A stretch of DNA of 64,000 nucleotides from Chryseobacterium daecheongense (GCA_027920525.1 CP115858.1:1178001-1242000), one strand, 5' to 3'. Positions 26,183 to 34,763 are shown, numbered from the stretch's first letter. The notes: generated from the sequence alone by a model not told the origin. Made by a program: numbers and translations.

Positions 26183-26879
26183 TGATGAACAAGACGGAAG
26201 AGATTATATTTCTCTCCTGCTGAAGAATGAGTTTCCGGATATACAGATTTCGTTTCAGGCCTCAAGCGTAGAAGAAGCCTATGTTAATCTTCTGAAAAAC
26301 GCTCCAGATATCTTATTTTTAGATATCCAGCTAAAAGACGGTACCGCATTCGATTTGCTTTCAAAATTCAAGGAGATCAGCTCGCAGATCATATTTATTA
26401 CCGCCTTTGAACATTTTGCGATCCAGGCCATAAAAAATGGAGCAACGGATTACCTTCTGAAACCTATCAAAAAGATGGATTTTATTATCGCTGTAAATAA
26501 AGCTCTGGAAATCAACAAAAAGAACAGAACTTCTACACCGGCTGTTCACCAGAATAAAATAAGCCTACCTACTATGCAGGGATTCAAGCTTACAAATATC
26601 GCAGATATTGTTCGTTGCGAAGCGGATTCCAGCTACACTACATTTTATATGAGTGATAAAACAAAGGTTATTGTATCGAAAACACTGCATGAATTTGAAG
26701 ATTTTCTTTCCGATTATAATTTTTTCAGAATTCATCATAAACACCTCATCAATCTGAGCCACTTAAAAGAATACATCAAAGGAAAAGGAGGACAGGTGAT
26801 TATGACTGACAACTCTGTTCTGGATGTTTCCGTCCGTAAGAAAAATGATTTCTTAAATAAAATTGAACAATTGGAATAA
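26151..26879 (+). CDS. LytTR-family response regulator
   Basis: A 242-residue regulator. The receiver domain (1-120) has acidic Asp11/Asp12 and phosphoacceptor Asp58 (LFLDIQL), with DYLLKP for the switch lysine. The LytTR DNA-binding domain covers about 140-240 (IVRCEADSSYTTFYMSDK, then FFRIHHKHLINLSHLKEY). LytTR domains bind pairs of about 9-bp direct repeats spaced one or two turns apart. Exactly such pairs are upstream of the next two transcription units (27010 and 28469). It is translationally coupled to the kinase gene. Confidence 0.93.
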   Translation: MKTKIQACIIDDEQDGRDYISLLLKNEFPDIQISFQASSVEEAYVNLLKNAPDILFLDIQLKDGTAFDLLSKFKEISSQIIFITAFEHFAIQAIKNGATDYLLKPIKKMDFIIAVNKALEINKKNRTSTPAVHQNKISLPTMQGFKLTNIADIVRCEADSSYTTFYMSDKTKVIVSKTLHEFEDFLSDYNFFRIHHKHLINLSHLKEYIKGKGGQVIMTDNSVLDVSVRKKNDFLNKIEQLE

Positions 26880-26908
26880 ATCCTAATCCGATTTTTCAAA
26901 AAGCAAAA

Positions 26909-26950
26909 TCCCTCCATCCAACATAATATTTTGGATGGAGGGATATTTTA
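26909..26950 (+). terminator. Intrinsic terminator of the kinase/regulator operon
   Basis: A strong 14-bp stem (ATCCCTCCATCCAA / TTGGATGGAGGGAT) is followed by ATTTTAT. It lies about 30 bp after the regulator stop codon. Confidence 0.85.
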
Positions 26951-27009
26951 TATGTATGTAAAATATCGTTTGAATCCAGACGCTAAATCACAATTAAGAG
27001 AAATTACAT

Positions 27010-27080
27010 AACACTTATTAGTGAAGCAGGAACACTTATTAAATCACAATACCCTGGCATCAGATATCGTAATACATTTA
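27010..27080 (+). promoter_or_regulatory. Putative LytTR operator and promoter upstream of the T9SS protein
   Basis: Two identical copies of AACACTTATTA (27010-27020 and 27031-27041) have a 21-bp period. A TACATTTA -7-like box begins 63 bp after the first copy (27073-27080). The same arrangement with the same distances occurs at 28469-28539. The LytTR regulator gene ends 131 bp upstream. Confidence 0.65.
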
Positions 27081-27154
27081 TAACAAGTTCATAAACAAAT
27101 TACTAATAACTAAAGTTTTTTCTGGTTTTTGATTGATAAAACCAGTAGCACATT

Positions 27155-28384
27155 ATGATAAGAATATATTTTTTAACGATTTATTTGTTCCTTGGATGCC
27201 TTCTGATGAATGCACAAGCTCCTTGTTCTGATTTTAACGGTACCAGTAATCCTTTAGGAAACTGGCAGCTGGATCCTGTAAACAACGCTGTCAATTACAA
27301 CCTTGGCAGCCCCAATACATTAGACGGTTCACAATATCTTATACTAGATGATCTTTCCGGTGGGTCCTGGTTCATCAATCCTGTTGACTATAAAAACATA
27401 GGCCAAAGATTCCTGGGACAATGTCTGTATTTCGATTTTTATCTTGAAAAAGACGGAGGTTTTAATGCCCCACTCCATCCTACTATTTACATTCTTTCAG
27501 GAAATCAGGCGATTACGTTTGTTGCCAATGCTACAGTAACCCCTAATAGCGGATGGGTCCGGGTACGTGCTCCATTAGCTTTAGCTACGAGCTCAGCTTT
27601 TCCAAGTAATTCAGAAGGTACATGGAGCATGCCGGGAGGTACATGGACTGACTTCAATAATGTATTGAACAATTCAACAGCAGTAATGATATCGCCAGAC
27701 ATTACTTCAAGCCCAAGCGAGAGAGTATACTTCGACAATATTTGCATCAAATCATGTGACGGATGTACAGCAGACTTTAAACTTGAAACATCATTCAGTA
27801 CACAAGGTAATAACACAGGAACTGTGAATTTAACTCTTACCAATCCAATTCTTGTTTCAACACCCAATAATCCGGGCAGTAGTTACACTGTAAACTGGGG
27901 TGACGGAACAACATCTCCTTATGTTTTTTCCACTTTAACCCATACTTATGCCACTCCTGGTACATATACGATATGTGTTACTGAAAAGCAAGGAAAACTA
28001 TTGGTATGTACAAGATGCTTCACTTTCTGTTATTCCAAATCAACAGTCCCTTCCAGAGAGGCTAATATTGGTAATACAGCACCTCAGATTGATATCAAAG
28101 CTATTGGCAAGGCAGAGTTAACAGCGATGGATAATGAGTATAGACTGGTTCCTAACCCCGCTAAAAACTATGTGGATATTCAAACAAATCTATCCTCAAG
28201 AGGACCTGTTTCCATAAGAGTTCTTGATACATCGGGAAAAACAGTGCTGGAAAAATCAGAAAACCTTGAAAGCGGCCGCCAGAATATAAAACTAAATACT
28301 GAGCACCTTATTCAGGGGAATTATATTGTTGAAATTAAATCAGCCAATAAAATAAATTCTCAAAAATTGATTATTTCAAAATAA
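27155..28384 (+). CDS. T9SS-exported protein with PKD domain and type A sorting tail
   Basis: A 409-residue secreted protein. The signal peptide covers about residues 1-21 (IYFLTIYLFLGCLLMNAQ). The region up to about 200 resembles a beta-sandwich (NYNLGSPNTLDGSQYLILDD, WFINPVDYKNIG) and ends with cysteines CIKSCDGC. A PKD module follows near 215-285 (YTVNWGDGTTSPYVF, LTHTYATPGTYTICV). The last 80 residues are the type A T9SS sorting domain (LVPNPAKNYVDIQ, VLDTSGKTVLEKS, GNYIVEIKSANKINSQKLI). It should be delivered to the cell surface or medium. The ligand is unknown. Its leader carries the LytTR-type repeats at 27010-27041, which suggests control by the adjacent two-component system. Confidence 0.87.
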   Translation: MIRIYFLTIYLFLGCLLMNAQAPCSDFNGTSNPLGNWQLDPVNNAVNYNLGSPNTLDGSQYLILDDLSGGSWFINPVDYKNIGQRFLGQCLYFDFYLEKDGGFNAPLHPTIYILSGNQAITFVANATVTPNSGWVRVRAPLALATSSAFPSNSEGTWSMPGGTWTDFNNVLNNSTAVMISPDITSSPSERVYFDNICIKSCDGCTADFKLETSFSTQGNNTGTVNLTLTNPILVSTPNNPGSSYTVNWGDGTTSPYVFSTLTHTYATPGTYTICVTEKQGKLLVCTRCFTFCYSKSTVPSREANIGNTAPQIDIKAIGKAELTAMDNEYRLVPNPAKNYVDIQTNLSSRGPVSIRVLDTSGKTVLEKSENLESGRQNIKLNTEHLIQGNYIVEIKSANKINSQKLIISK

Positions 28385-28399
28385 AATCCAAAGTTTTTA

Positions 28400-28432
28400 A
28401 AAGAGCTGTTCATATCCGAACAGCTCTTTATT
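28400..28432 (+). terminator. Intrinsic terminator
   Basis: The 12-bp stem AAAGAGCTGTTC / GAACAGCTCTTT is followed by ATTCATTTT. It lies directly after the T9SS protein gene. Confidence 0.8.
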
Positions 28433-28468
28433 CATTTTCATGTTGGTTACAGTTAACCTCCGATTAAC

Positions 28469-28539
28469 AACACTTATTAAAAAAACACCAACACTTACAA
28501 ATTCACAGTATCGGGATGTTTACTATCATGATACTTTTA
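28469..28539 (+). promoter_or_regulatory. Putative LytTR operator and promoter of the lipoprotein/hydrolase pair
   Basis: AACACTTATTA (28469-28479) and AACACTTACAA (28490-28500) have a 21-bp period. TACTTTTA (28532-28539) begins 63 bp after the first copy. The interval to the -7 box aligns to the 27010 region at roughly 24 of 39 positions, so the two promoters look homologous. Confidence 0.65.
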
Positions 28540-28569
28540 GTCTACCAAAAAAAACAAAAACTTTAACCT

Positions 28570-29280
28570 ATGAAAACAAAAACGCTTCTGGTCCTTGCCG
28601 GACTGGCAACTACACAATGTATGTTTAATTCTTGTGGCGAAGACAACACAAACCTGCAAAATGAAAACTACAAATCAACCCAATCATTACCTAAAACAGC
28701 TCTAAGCTTTACCAATGGTACTTATTTTACAGATCCTCAGGCTGTAAATGCAGGATTCGAATTTATCCGAAGTAAGTTTGCTCAAAATCCGGGCTATGTT
28801 TTAAATCAGCAGGATCTGAATACATTTTACGAAAAAGCTCAAATTGCAACGGATGAAAGATTACCACTTGATCAGGTTAATAATATTATTAACAAAACAG
28901 TAAGTTTAATGCAGGTACCTTTTGCACAGGCTGTTCAACAATTAAATATTTCAAGTGCTGCAAAATCATTAGCGATAACAATTAATAACGGTTCAATCAT
29001 TCATTTAGAGGCGAATGCAGCATATAACAATCTTCCGGCTAATGAAAAATCAATGATTAAGAATATCAATGACTACAAATACAATGCTGAACAAGGAAAT
29101 TACCTGATTACAGGAATTCCAACCGGTAAACAACCGTTATGGATTACAGGCGGTATGATCGGTATGGTAGGCGGTGGTATCATTGGATTTGCAGTAGCAG
29201 GTCCTGTTGGAGCACTTGTAGGAGCAGGAATAGGTGTGGTTGGTGGTATTATAACAGGAGCTATACTAGGAGCTAAGTAA
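28570..29280 (+). CDS. Putative lipoprotein with glycine-zipper C-terminus
   Basis: I do not recognise a family. The protein has 236 residues. A short signal (MKTKTLLVLAGLATTQ...) leads to Cys22 in FNSCGEDN, a possible lipobox with acidic residues after the Cys, as seen in surface-exported lipoproteins of the phylum. The middle is soluble and helical (LNQQDLNTFYEKAQIATDER). The last 45 residues form two hydrophobic glycine-zipper helices with repeated G-x-x-x-G (WITGGMIGMVGGGIIGFAVA, then GALVGAGIGVVGGIITGAIL). Such zippers can insert into and permeabilise membranes or mediate oligomers. It is 3 bp from the hydrolase gene and has a LytTR-type operator upstream. Confidence 0.72.
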   Translation: MKTKTLLVLAGLATTQCMFNSCGEDNTNLQNENYKSTQSLPKTALSFTNGTYFTDPQAVNAGFEFIRSKFAQNPGYVLNQQDLNTFYEKAQIATDERLPLDQVNNIINKTVSLMQVPFAQAVQQLNISSAAKSLAITINNGSIIHLEANAAYNNLPANEKSMIKNINDYKYNAEQGNYLITGIPTGKQPLWITGGMIGMVGGGIIGFAVAGPVGALVGAGIGVVGGIITGAILGAK

Positions 29281-29283
29281 ACT

Positions 29284-29946
29284 ATGAGAATTGCATTTCC
29301 TTATCAAAAAATAAATTTCTTAATTGCTGTTATGGGCCTTGCGCTCATAATAGCAGTTTTCTCTTTTCATAAAGACCCTTCTTTAAAATATAAAATTAAA
29401 AATATTGAACTGAATAGTGAGGCCATTTATTTAATACAAAGAGGTACAACAGGAAAACTGGGAAATGTCGCAAAAGACTTTAATATCAATAATAAATATG
29501 CTTCTCATTTGGGAATTGGTTTTGTCAACAATAATATCCTAACCATTTATCATGTGTATGTGGACAAAAATAAAAACAATAACAATCTTTATATTGATAG
29601 TATAGACGAATTCATCAGTCCTGAAGACCTGAATTATTTGTCTATCTGGAAACTTAAAAATATTGATACCGCAAGTTTTAAGCATATTAAACAGACCCTT
29701 CGCGAATCTGAAAAAGAAAATATCAATTTTGATTTTAAGTTTGAGGAAAACAACAAAGCCTATTATTGCTCGGAATTTATCGTAAGAATATTGGAGAAAA
29801 ATAATATAAAAATCATGTCTGATCATAAAAAAAACATCGCCGGAATAATGAGCCAGATTTTAAAAAAAGATACCCTTACCTATTTCCCTGTAGATGGCTT
29901 TGAAAATAGTAATCAAGTAATCAAAATATTTGAATGGATAAAATAA
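29284..29946 (+). CDS. YiiX/YebB-like permuted NlpC/P60 (papain-fold) cysteine hydrolase
   Basis: A 220-residue protein anchored by one N-terminal helix (INFLIAVMGLALIIAVFSF). The circularly permuted papain-like core begins with IYLIQRGTTGKLG. His75 lies in SHLGIGF and Cys162 in YYCSEFIVRIL, the order His-before-Cys being the mark of the permuted branch; Glu164 follows. Such enzymes act as amidases or thioesterases on peptidoglycan or lipid substrates. The active site should face the periplasm. It is the second gene of an operon with the glycine-zipper lipoprotein, so the two may work as a pair. Confidence 0.82.
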   Translation: MRIAFPYQKINFLIAVMGLALIIAVFSFHKDPSLKYKIKNIELNSEAIYLIQRGTTGKLGNVAKDFNINNKYASHLGIGFVNNNILTIYHVYVDKNKNNNNLYIDSIDEFISPEDLNYLSIWKLKNIDTASFKHIKQTLRESEKENINFDFKFEENNKAYYCSEFIVRILEKNNIKIMSDHKKNIAGIMSQILKKDTLTYFPVDGFENSNQVIKIFEWIK

Positions 29947-29994
29947 TCTTTGATATATACTCAAAAAAATAAAATCACAAATAATAAACATCAG

Positions 29995-30018
29995 GGTTAT
30001 CGAATTGGGTAACCTTTT
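29995..30018 (+). terminator. Weak intrinsic terminator
   Basis: A short stem (GGTTA / TAACC) is followed by TTTTCTT. It lies about 50 bp after the hydrolase gene. Confidence 0.45.
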
Positions 30019-30081
30019 CTTATATCCATACTTCTGTATTGGAAAAAATAAATTAAATTCGAAGTATATAAAATACAGTCA

Positions 30082-31230
30082 ATGATACAGCTTCCTCTTT
30101 CCAAGCTTTCCAATGTTGGAACTACTATTTTCAGTCAGATGACTCAATTGGCAAATGAAAATCAAGCCATCAATTTATCTCAGGGATTTCCGGATTTTAT
30201 GCCGGATCCAGAATTACTGAATTACGTGGATAATTTCATTAAAAAAGGGTTTAATCAATATGCTCCCATGGGAGGGATGATTGGATTAAAGGAAGAAATT
30301 GCCAGGAAAATTGAAAACAGCCATCAGGCCATTTATCATCCCGACTCAGAAATTACAGTAACGGCAGGGGGAACACAGGCTATTTTTACAGCCATAGCCA
30401 CGTTCATCAAGAGAGACGATGAAGTGATTATTTTTGAACCGGCTTATGATTGTTATGAGCCGACCGTAGAACTTTTTGGAGGAGTTATCCGGCGTTTTGA
30501 AATGAAGGCCCCGGATTATGTGATCGATTGGAATGCTGTAAAAGGAATGGTTAATGAAAAAACCAAAATGATCATTCTTAATAATCCTAATAATCCTTCG
30601 GGAAGGATCTTAAAGGAAAGCGATATTCAGGAGCTTATTCATATCGTAAAAGATACACCGATTCTCATTTTAAGTGATGAAGTATATGAAAATATTGTTT
30701 TCGACGGAAAACAGCATTTAAGTATCTGCAAATATCCAGAACTAAGGGAAAGAAGCCTTCTGATAGCTTCATTTGGAAAGCTTTTTCATGTTACAGGCTG
30801 GAAAGTGGGCTATTGTGCAGCTCCAAAAATCCTGACCGACGAATTCAGAAAAGTTCATCAGTTCAATGTGTTTAGCGTGAACACACCCATTCAGCTGGCG
30901 CTAGCCGAATATATGAAAGATGATGAACATTACAACCACCTGAATGAATTTTTCCAGAAAAAAAGGGATTTTCTACGGCAAGGGCTTTCGACTACTTCAT
31001 TCGAATTACTTGATTGTGAAGGAACATATTTTCAGGCTTTAAAGTATGATAAGATATCGGATAAAAATGATTTTGACTTTGCCAGCGAATTGACAGTGAC
31101 CCATAAAGTAGCCAGTGTTCCCTTCTCTTCTTTCTACAAAAACAAGATGAACGAAAACGTGATCAGGTTATGCTTTGCAAAAAAAGAGGAAACGTTAGAA
31201 AGGGCAATTGAAAATCTATCTAAAATATAG
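30082..31230 (+). CDS. Class I/II PLP-dependent aminotransferase, methionine aminotransferase-like
   Basis: A 382-residue cytoplasmic enzyme of fold type I. The family pattern is clear: LSQGFPDFMPDPELL at the N-terminus, TAGGTQAIFTA, NNPNNPSGR, DEVYENIVFDG, and the PLP-binding Lys233 in SFGKLFHVTGWKVGY. The arginine RLCFAKK near the end binds the substrate carboxylate. The closest characterised type is the YbdL/kynurenine aminotransferase branch that uses methionine, aromatic amino acids or kynurenine. The substrate preference is inferred. It stands alone, convergent with the cardiolipin synthase gene. Confidence 0.88.
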   Translation: MIQLPLSKLSNVGTTIFSQMTQLANENQAINLSQGFPDFMPDPELLNYVDNFIKKGFNQYAPMGGMIGLKEEIARKIENSHQAIYHPDSEITVTAGGTQAIFTAIATFIKRDDEVIIFEPAYDCYEPTVELFGGVIRRFEMKAPDYVIDWNAVKGMVNEKTKMIILNNPNNPSGRILKESDIQELIHIVKDTPILILSDEVYENIVFDGKQHLSICKYPELRERSLLIASFGKLFHVTGWKVGYCAAPKILTDEFRKVHQFNVFSVNTPIQLALAEYMKDDEHYNHLNEFFQKKRDFLRQGLSTTSFELLDCEGTYFQALKYDKISDKNDFDFASELTVTHKVASVPFSSFYKNKMNENVIRLCFAKKEETLERAIENLSKI

Positions 31231-31251
31231 CACATAGGTAAAGGTACCTGG

Positions 31252-32718
31252 TCAGATGAGTGGAGAAAGCAAGCGGGCTAAATGTTCAAAGAAAATCTTT
31301 AGCTTAGGTCTTTTTCTCCATTCATTAAGATGAATTTCAGAGCAATCATTCATATCATGAAGAAATACCTGCTCAATCTCCCGGTTTATTTCCTTATCAA
31401 ATACAAGAGTATTCACCTCAAAATTCAGCTCCTGACTCCTCACATCCATATTTGCAGTACCTACTGATGAAAAAAGATCATCTATGATCATCGTTTTAGC
31501 ATGTATAAACCCTTTTTTATAAAAAAAGATTCTCACATTACTTTCCAGTAATTCCTCATAATAGGAATAAGCAGCTGCATTTACCACAACAGAATCTCCG
31601 GACTCAGGAACCATAAGCCGTACGTCAAGTCCGGCAATAGCAGTTTGTTTGATGGCATTGAGAACTGTTTCTACGGGAATAAAATAAGGGGTAACAATAT
31701 ATACTTTTTCTTTGGCCGAAAGAATAGCAGAAGCTGTACTCAGCATGATGGAAGGCTTGGTATCCGGTCCACTGGCGGCTACCTGAATAATTGTGCTTCC
31801 TTCTTCATCATCCTTATAATTGAAATAGTCTTCAGACAAAGGAGGAATTTTTTCGGTTGCAAATATCCAATTGCTCAGGAATAAAAACTGGAAATAAAAA
31901 GCTCCGTTTCCCTGGATATATAAATGCATATCGCGCCAATATTGTGTAGGGTTAGGATTGATATATTTATCAGAAACATTGATTCCACCTGTAAAAACTT
32001 TTGTTCCGTCAACAATAATAATTTTTCTGTGATCTCTGTAGTTGACCCTGTTGGCGAGAACCCTAAAAGTAATTTTGTTGACAGGAGAAACTTCTACTCC
32101 GGCTTCTCTTAATCTTGCAAGCAGTTTCTTTCCGATTTTACCACTTCCCATATCGTCATAAAGAAAACGGATAATAACACCTTCCCTAGATTTTCTCACC
32201 AGTAAATCCGCAAGTCTATTACCTATATCATCATTTTCGTAAATATAATATTCAAGATGAATATGGTGTTGCGCATTTTCAAGAACCTCAAAAACTTTTT
32301 GAAATTTTTCCTCTCCGTTGATCAATACTTCTACCTTGTTTTTACGGGTCAGGGGTGAGTGTCCGCCATGATAAAGAAAATTAACGGTCGTTATAAAATC
32401 CTCCAGCTCTTTTTCTCTGATACCAAGAGTTTCATAATGTGTTTCTTTGATATATTTTTTAATCCTGTTATAGATTTCCTCGTTTCTTTCAATCTTGAAT
32501 GTATAGAACTTATTCTTCCTGTAATTAACACCAAAAACAAAGTAAATCACGATCCCTATTATGGGTAAAAAGACGATCAGTAGCAGATAAGCCAACGTTT
32601 TGCTGGTATTTCTGGTATCCATGATAATTCTCACCGCAAGAAAAAAGATCCCTGCAAGATAGAGTATTTCAATCGCAGGTAAAATGTAAGGAAACTGGCT
32701 TAAAAATTCTTTAATCAT
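31252..32718 (-). CDS. cls: Cardiolipin synthase (phospholipase D family)
   Basis: A 488-residue inner-membrane enzyme that joins two phosphatidylglycerol molecules into cardiolipin. Two N-terminal membrane helices (FPYILPAIEILYLAGIFFLA, then LAYLLLIVFLPIIGIVIYFV) are followed by two HKD motifs: HRKIIIVDGTKVFTGG and HAKTMIIDDLFSSVGTAN. The length is that of ClsA-type enzymes. It is monocistronic; its 3' end is 22 bp from the convergent aminotransferase gene. Confidence 0.93.
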   Translation of the reverse strand: MIKEFLSQFPYILPAIEILYLAGIFFLAVRIIMDTRNTSKTLAYLLLIVFLPIIGIVIYFVFGVNYRKNKFYTFKIERNEEIYNRIKKYIKETHYETLGIREKELEDFITTVNFLYHGGHSPLTRKNKVEVLINGEEKFQKVFEVLENAQHHIHLEYYIYENDDIGNRLADLLVRKSREGVIIRFLYDDMGSGKIGKKLLARLREAGVEVSPVNKITFRVLANRVNYRDHRKIIIVDGTKVFTGGINVSDKYINPNPTQYWRDMHLYIQGNGAFYFQFLFLSNWIFATEKIPPLSEDYFNYKDDEEGSTIIQVAASGPDTKPSIMLSTASAILSAKEKVYIVTPYFIPVETVLNAIKQTAIAGLDVRLMVPESGDSVVVNAAAYSYYEELLESNVRIFFYKKGFIHAKTMIIDDLFSSVGTANMDVRSQELNFEVNTLVFDKEINREIEQVFLHDMNDCSEIHLNEWRKRPKLKIFFEHLARLLSPLI

Positions 32719-32769
32719 AATCGGTAAGATCGTTCATCATACAATTATTATTCTACATTAAAGATAGCA

Positions 32770-32795
32770 AAAAGCAGTAGATTCCTACTGCTTTT
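32770..32795 (-). terminator. Intrinsic terminator of the SDR gene
   Basis: The perfect stem AAAAGCAGTAG / CTACTGCTTTT has a 4-nt loop. It lies 28 bp after the stop codon of the minus-strand SDR gene. Confidence 0.85.
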
Positions 32796-32822
32796 ATTCA
32801 TTATTATATCCTTGATATTATC

Positions 32823-33587
32823 TTACAACGCCATTCCTCCCGACACTTCGATTCTCTGACCGCTGATCCATCCTGCATCTTCCGTACACAAAAAAGCGAC
32901 TACTCCACCTACATCTTCCGGAAGTCCAGCCCTTCCTAAAGCTGTGATGTTTGAAACCAAAGCATTAACCTCTTTATTATCACGTGTTCTGCCACCTCCA
33001 AAATCGGTTTCTATAGCTCCGGGCGCCACGACATTAGCTTTAATCTTTCTCGCACCTAATTCTTTTGCCATATATTTTGTAAGCATTTCAACCCCTGCTT
33101 TCATAGATCCGTATACTGACGATCCCGGAAGCGCTACTCTTGCCAAACCGGATGAAATATTGATAATTCCACCTCCATCATTCATAAAAGGCAAGAACTT
33201 CTGACTAAGGAAAAATACTCCTTTGAAATGGATATCTATAATATCATCCAGTTGCTCTTCTGTAGTTTCAGTAATCGGAGAATATAAAGCAGTTCCGGCA
33301 TTATTAATTAAATAATCAATGTTCGGACTTGCGGTGTGCTCCTGTAGATGATCTGTTACATTTTTTATAAAGGCATCAAAACTTTTCACATCTCTTGTAT
33401 CCAATTGGAAAGCAGCAGCATTTCTACCCGATGCCTTGATCTCATTGACTACAGCATCAGCTTCTTCTTTACTGCTTTTATAAGTAATGATAACGTCGAG
33501 ACCTTTTTCAGCTATTCTCAAGGCTGAATTTTTTCCTATTCCACGGCTTCCACCGGTTATTAAGGCAATTTTTGTTTTTGAATTCAT
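32823..33587 (-). CDS. SDR family NAD(P)-dependent oxidoreductase
   Basis: A 254-residue classical short-chain dehydrogenase. The motifs are TGGSRGIGKNSA, NNAGTAL, the catalytic Ser in NISSGLARVA, Tyr/Lys in YGSMKAG, and the end CTEDAGWISGQRIEVSGGMAL, typical of ketoacyl-reductase-like enzymes. Cytoplasmic, likely a tetramer. The AraC-type regulator gene lies 87 bp upstream on the same strand and probably controls it. The substrate is unknown. Confidence 0.9.
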   Translation of the reverse strand: MNSKTKIALITGGSRGIGKNSALRIAEKGLDVIITYKSSKEEADAVVNEIKASGRNAAAFQLDTRDVKSFDAFIKNVTDHLQEHTASPNIDYLINNAGTALYSPITETTEEQLDDIIDIHFKGVFFLSQKFLPFMNDGGGIINISSGLARVALPGSSVYGSMKAGVEMLTKYMAKELGARKIKANVVAPGAIETDFGGGRTRDNKEVNALVSNITALGRAGLPEDVGGVVAFLCTEDAGWISGQRIEVSGGMAL

Positions 33588-33674
33588 TTTTTCGTTGTTT
33601 TTAATGGGACAAAGTTCTGGTATTTGGAGACACAGATGTTTGCTTCAATCAATCTGAAATTTGCAAAATTCAAA

Positions 33675-34613
33675 TCAGGAACGAAACTGTAATGGATTGT
33701 ATGAAGTTTTTCTCTTAAAGAAATTTGAAAAATGAGCAATTTCCTCAAAGCCCAACGCATACGATATTTCAGAAACATTCCAGGTGGTTTGCTTCAATAG
33801 TATTTTAGCCTCCTGGATAAGCCTGTCAGCTATAAATTCCGTCGTAGTCTTTCCTGTATTTTCTTTAAGTTTTTTGTTTAAATAATTAACATGCACAGAC
33901 AAGCGGTCTGCGTAATCTTTTGCTGTTTTAAGCTGGAGTCTCTGATCGTAGGATTCAATGGGAAACTGTCGTTCCAATAGCTCTATAAACAAAGAAACAA
34001 CTCGTAAAGAAGCATCATTGGAGGTCGACAATTTTGTAGCCGGCTGTAACTTTTGTCCGTAATGGATCAATTCAAGTACATAATTGCGGATCAGGTCATA
34101 TTTAAAAATATAATCAGACTCAATTTCAGTTTTTATTTTCCTGAAAAGTACCTCAATTTCATCTGCTAACAAAGCATCAATTTCAAATACGGGGAATGCT
34201 CCCGGTTGAAATATAGGCAAGTCTTCAAGCGTATTATGAGATTTATCCTTAATGAAGAAATCTTCGGTGAATACACAGAAGCTACCCGATTGATTAGGAT
34301 CTTCAGGAACCCAGTGATAAGGAACCTTAGGCGTTGCAAATAATAGCGCATTCTCTTTTATGGGAATAACCTTATCTGCATATTCTGCTCTATTTCGTCC
34401 CCGGATCAGGCTTATCTTATAATATTTTCTTCTGTTATATGGCATTTCAGAAGTTGTCTTTACCTTTTCAATGGTCTGAGCAATATCAAATACATTAAAA
34501 TGACCAATATCTTTATGCAAACCCTTTGGAAAAATACTTTCAATATCCTTCCCCAGCTTTGCAGTCATTTCCCTATAAAAATCTTCCAGAGAAGCATGCC
34601 CTATTTTTTCCAT
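33675..34613 (-). CDS. AraC-family transcriptional regulator
   Basis: A 312-residue cytoplasmic regulator. An N-terminal cupin-like sensing domain (residues about 40-150: PYNRRKYYKISLIRGRNRAEY, PKVPYHWVPEDPNQSGSFCVF in parts) is followed by an AraC double helix-turn-helix at 215-312 (AKDYADRLSVHVNYLNKKLK and EISYALGFEEIAHFSNFFKR). It is a clear paralogue of the gene at 53148: both have PYNRR-YYKIS, P-x-PY-W and LSVHVN or LNVHVN. It lies upstream of an SDR gene and divergent from the GG-leader peptide genes; either could be its target. A -7 box TATATTTG is at 34634-34641. Confidence 0.9.
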   Translation of the reverse strand: MEKIGHASLEDFYREMTAKLGKDIESIFPKGLHKDIGHFNVFDIAQTIEKVKTTSEMPYNRRKYYKISLIRGRNRAEYADKVIPIKENALLFATPKVPYHWVPEDPNQSGSFCVFTEDFFIKDKSHNTLEDLPIFQPGAFPVFEIDALLADEIEVLFRKIKTEIESDYIFKYDLIRNYVLELIHYGQKLQPATKLSTSNDASLRVVSLFIELLERQFPIESYDQRLQLKTAKDYADRLSVHVNYLNKKLKENTGKTTTEFIADRLIQEAKILLKQTTWNVSEISYALGFEEIAHFSNFFKRKTSYNPLQFRS

Positions 34614-34633
34614 AATTAAGTATTTGTAAAATT

Positions 34634-34641
34634 CAAATATA
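34634..34641 (-). promoter_or_regulatory. -7 promoter box (TATATTTG) of the AraC-type gene
   Basis: An exact TAnnTTTG match on the minus strand, 20 nt upstream of the ATG at 34613. Confidence 0.5.
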
Positions 34642-34684
34642 TAAAGTTACACAAATATTGAATTCCAATCATTTATTGTTAATG

Positions 34685-34737
34685 TAAATATTTTTCATAA
34701 TATAGTGACATACAATAAATATTTTTCATAACTTAGT
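34685..34737. repeat. 22-bp imperfect direct repeat between the AraC gene and peptide gene 1
   Basis: Two copies of TAAATATTTTTCATAA followed by xxTAGT (34685-34706 and 34716-34737) agree at 20 of 22 positions and are spaced 31 bp, about three helical turns. They lie in the divergent intergenic region. They could be a regulator binding site or a local tandem duplication. Confidence 0.55.
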
Positions 34738-34763
34738 TTAAACTAATTTATTAAAATCATAAT

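Noticed and set aside
29947-30081. Possible riboswitch before the methionine aminotransferase-like gene
   Set aside because: The leader is AT-rich and only has a 5-bp hairpin that fits a weak terminator; no SAM-riboswitch core was seen.
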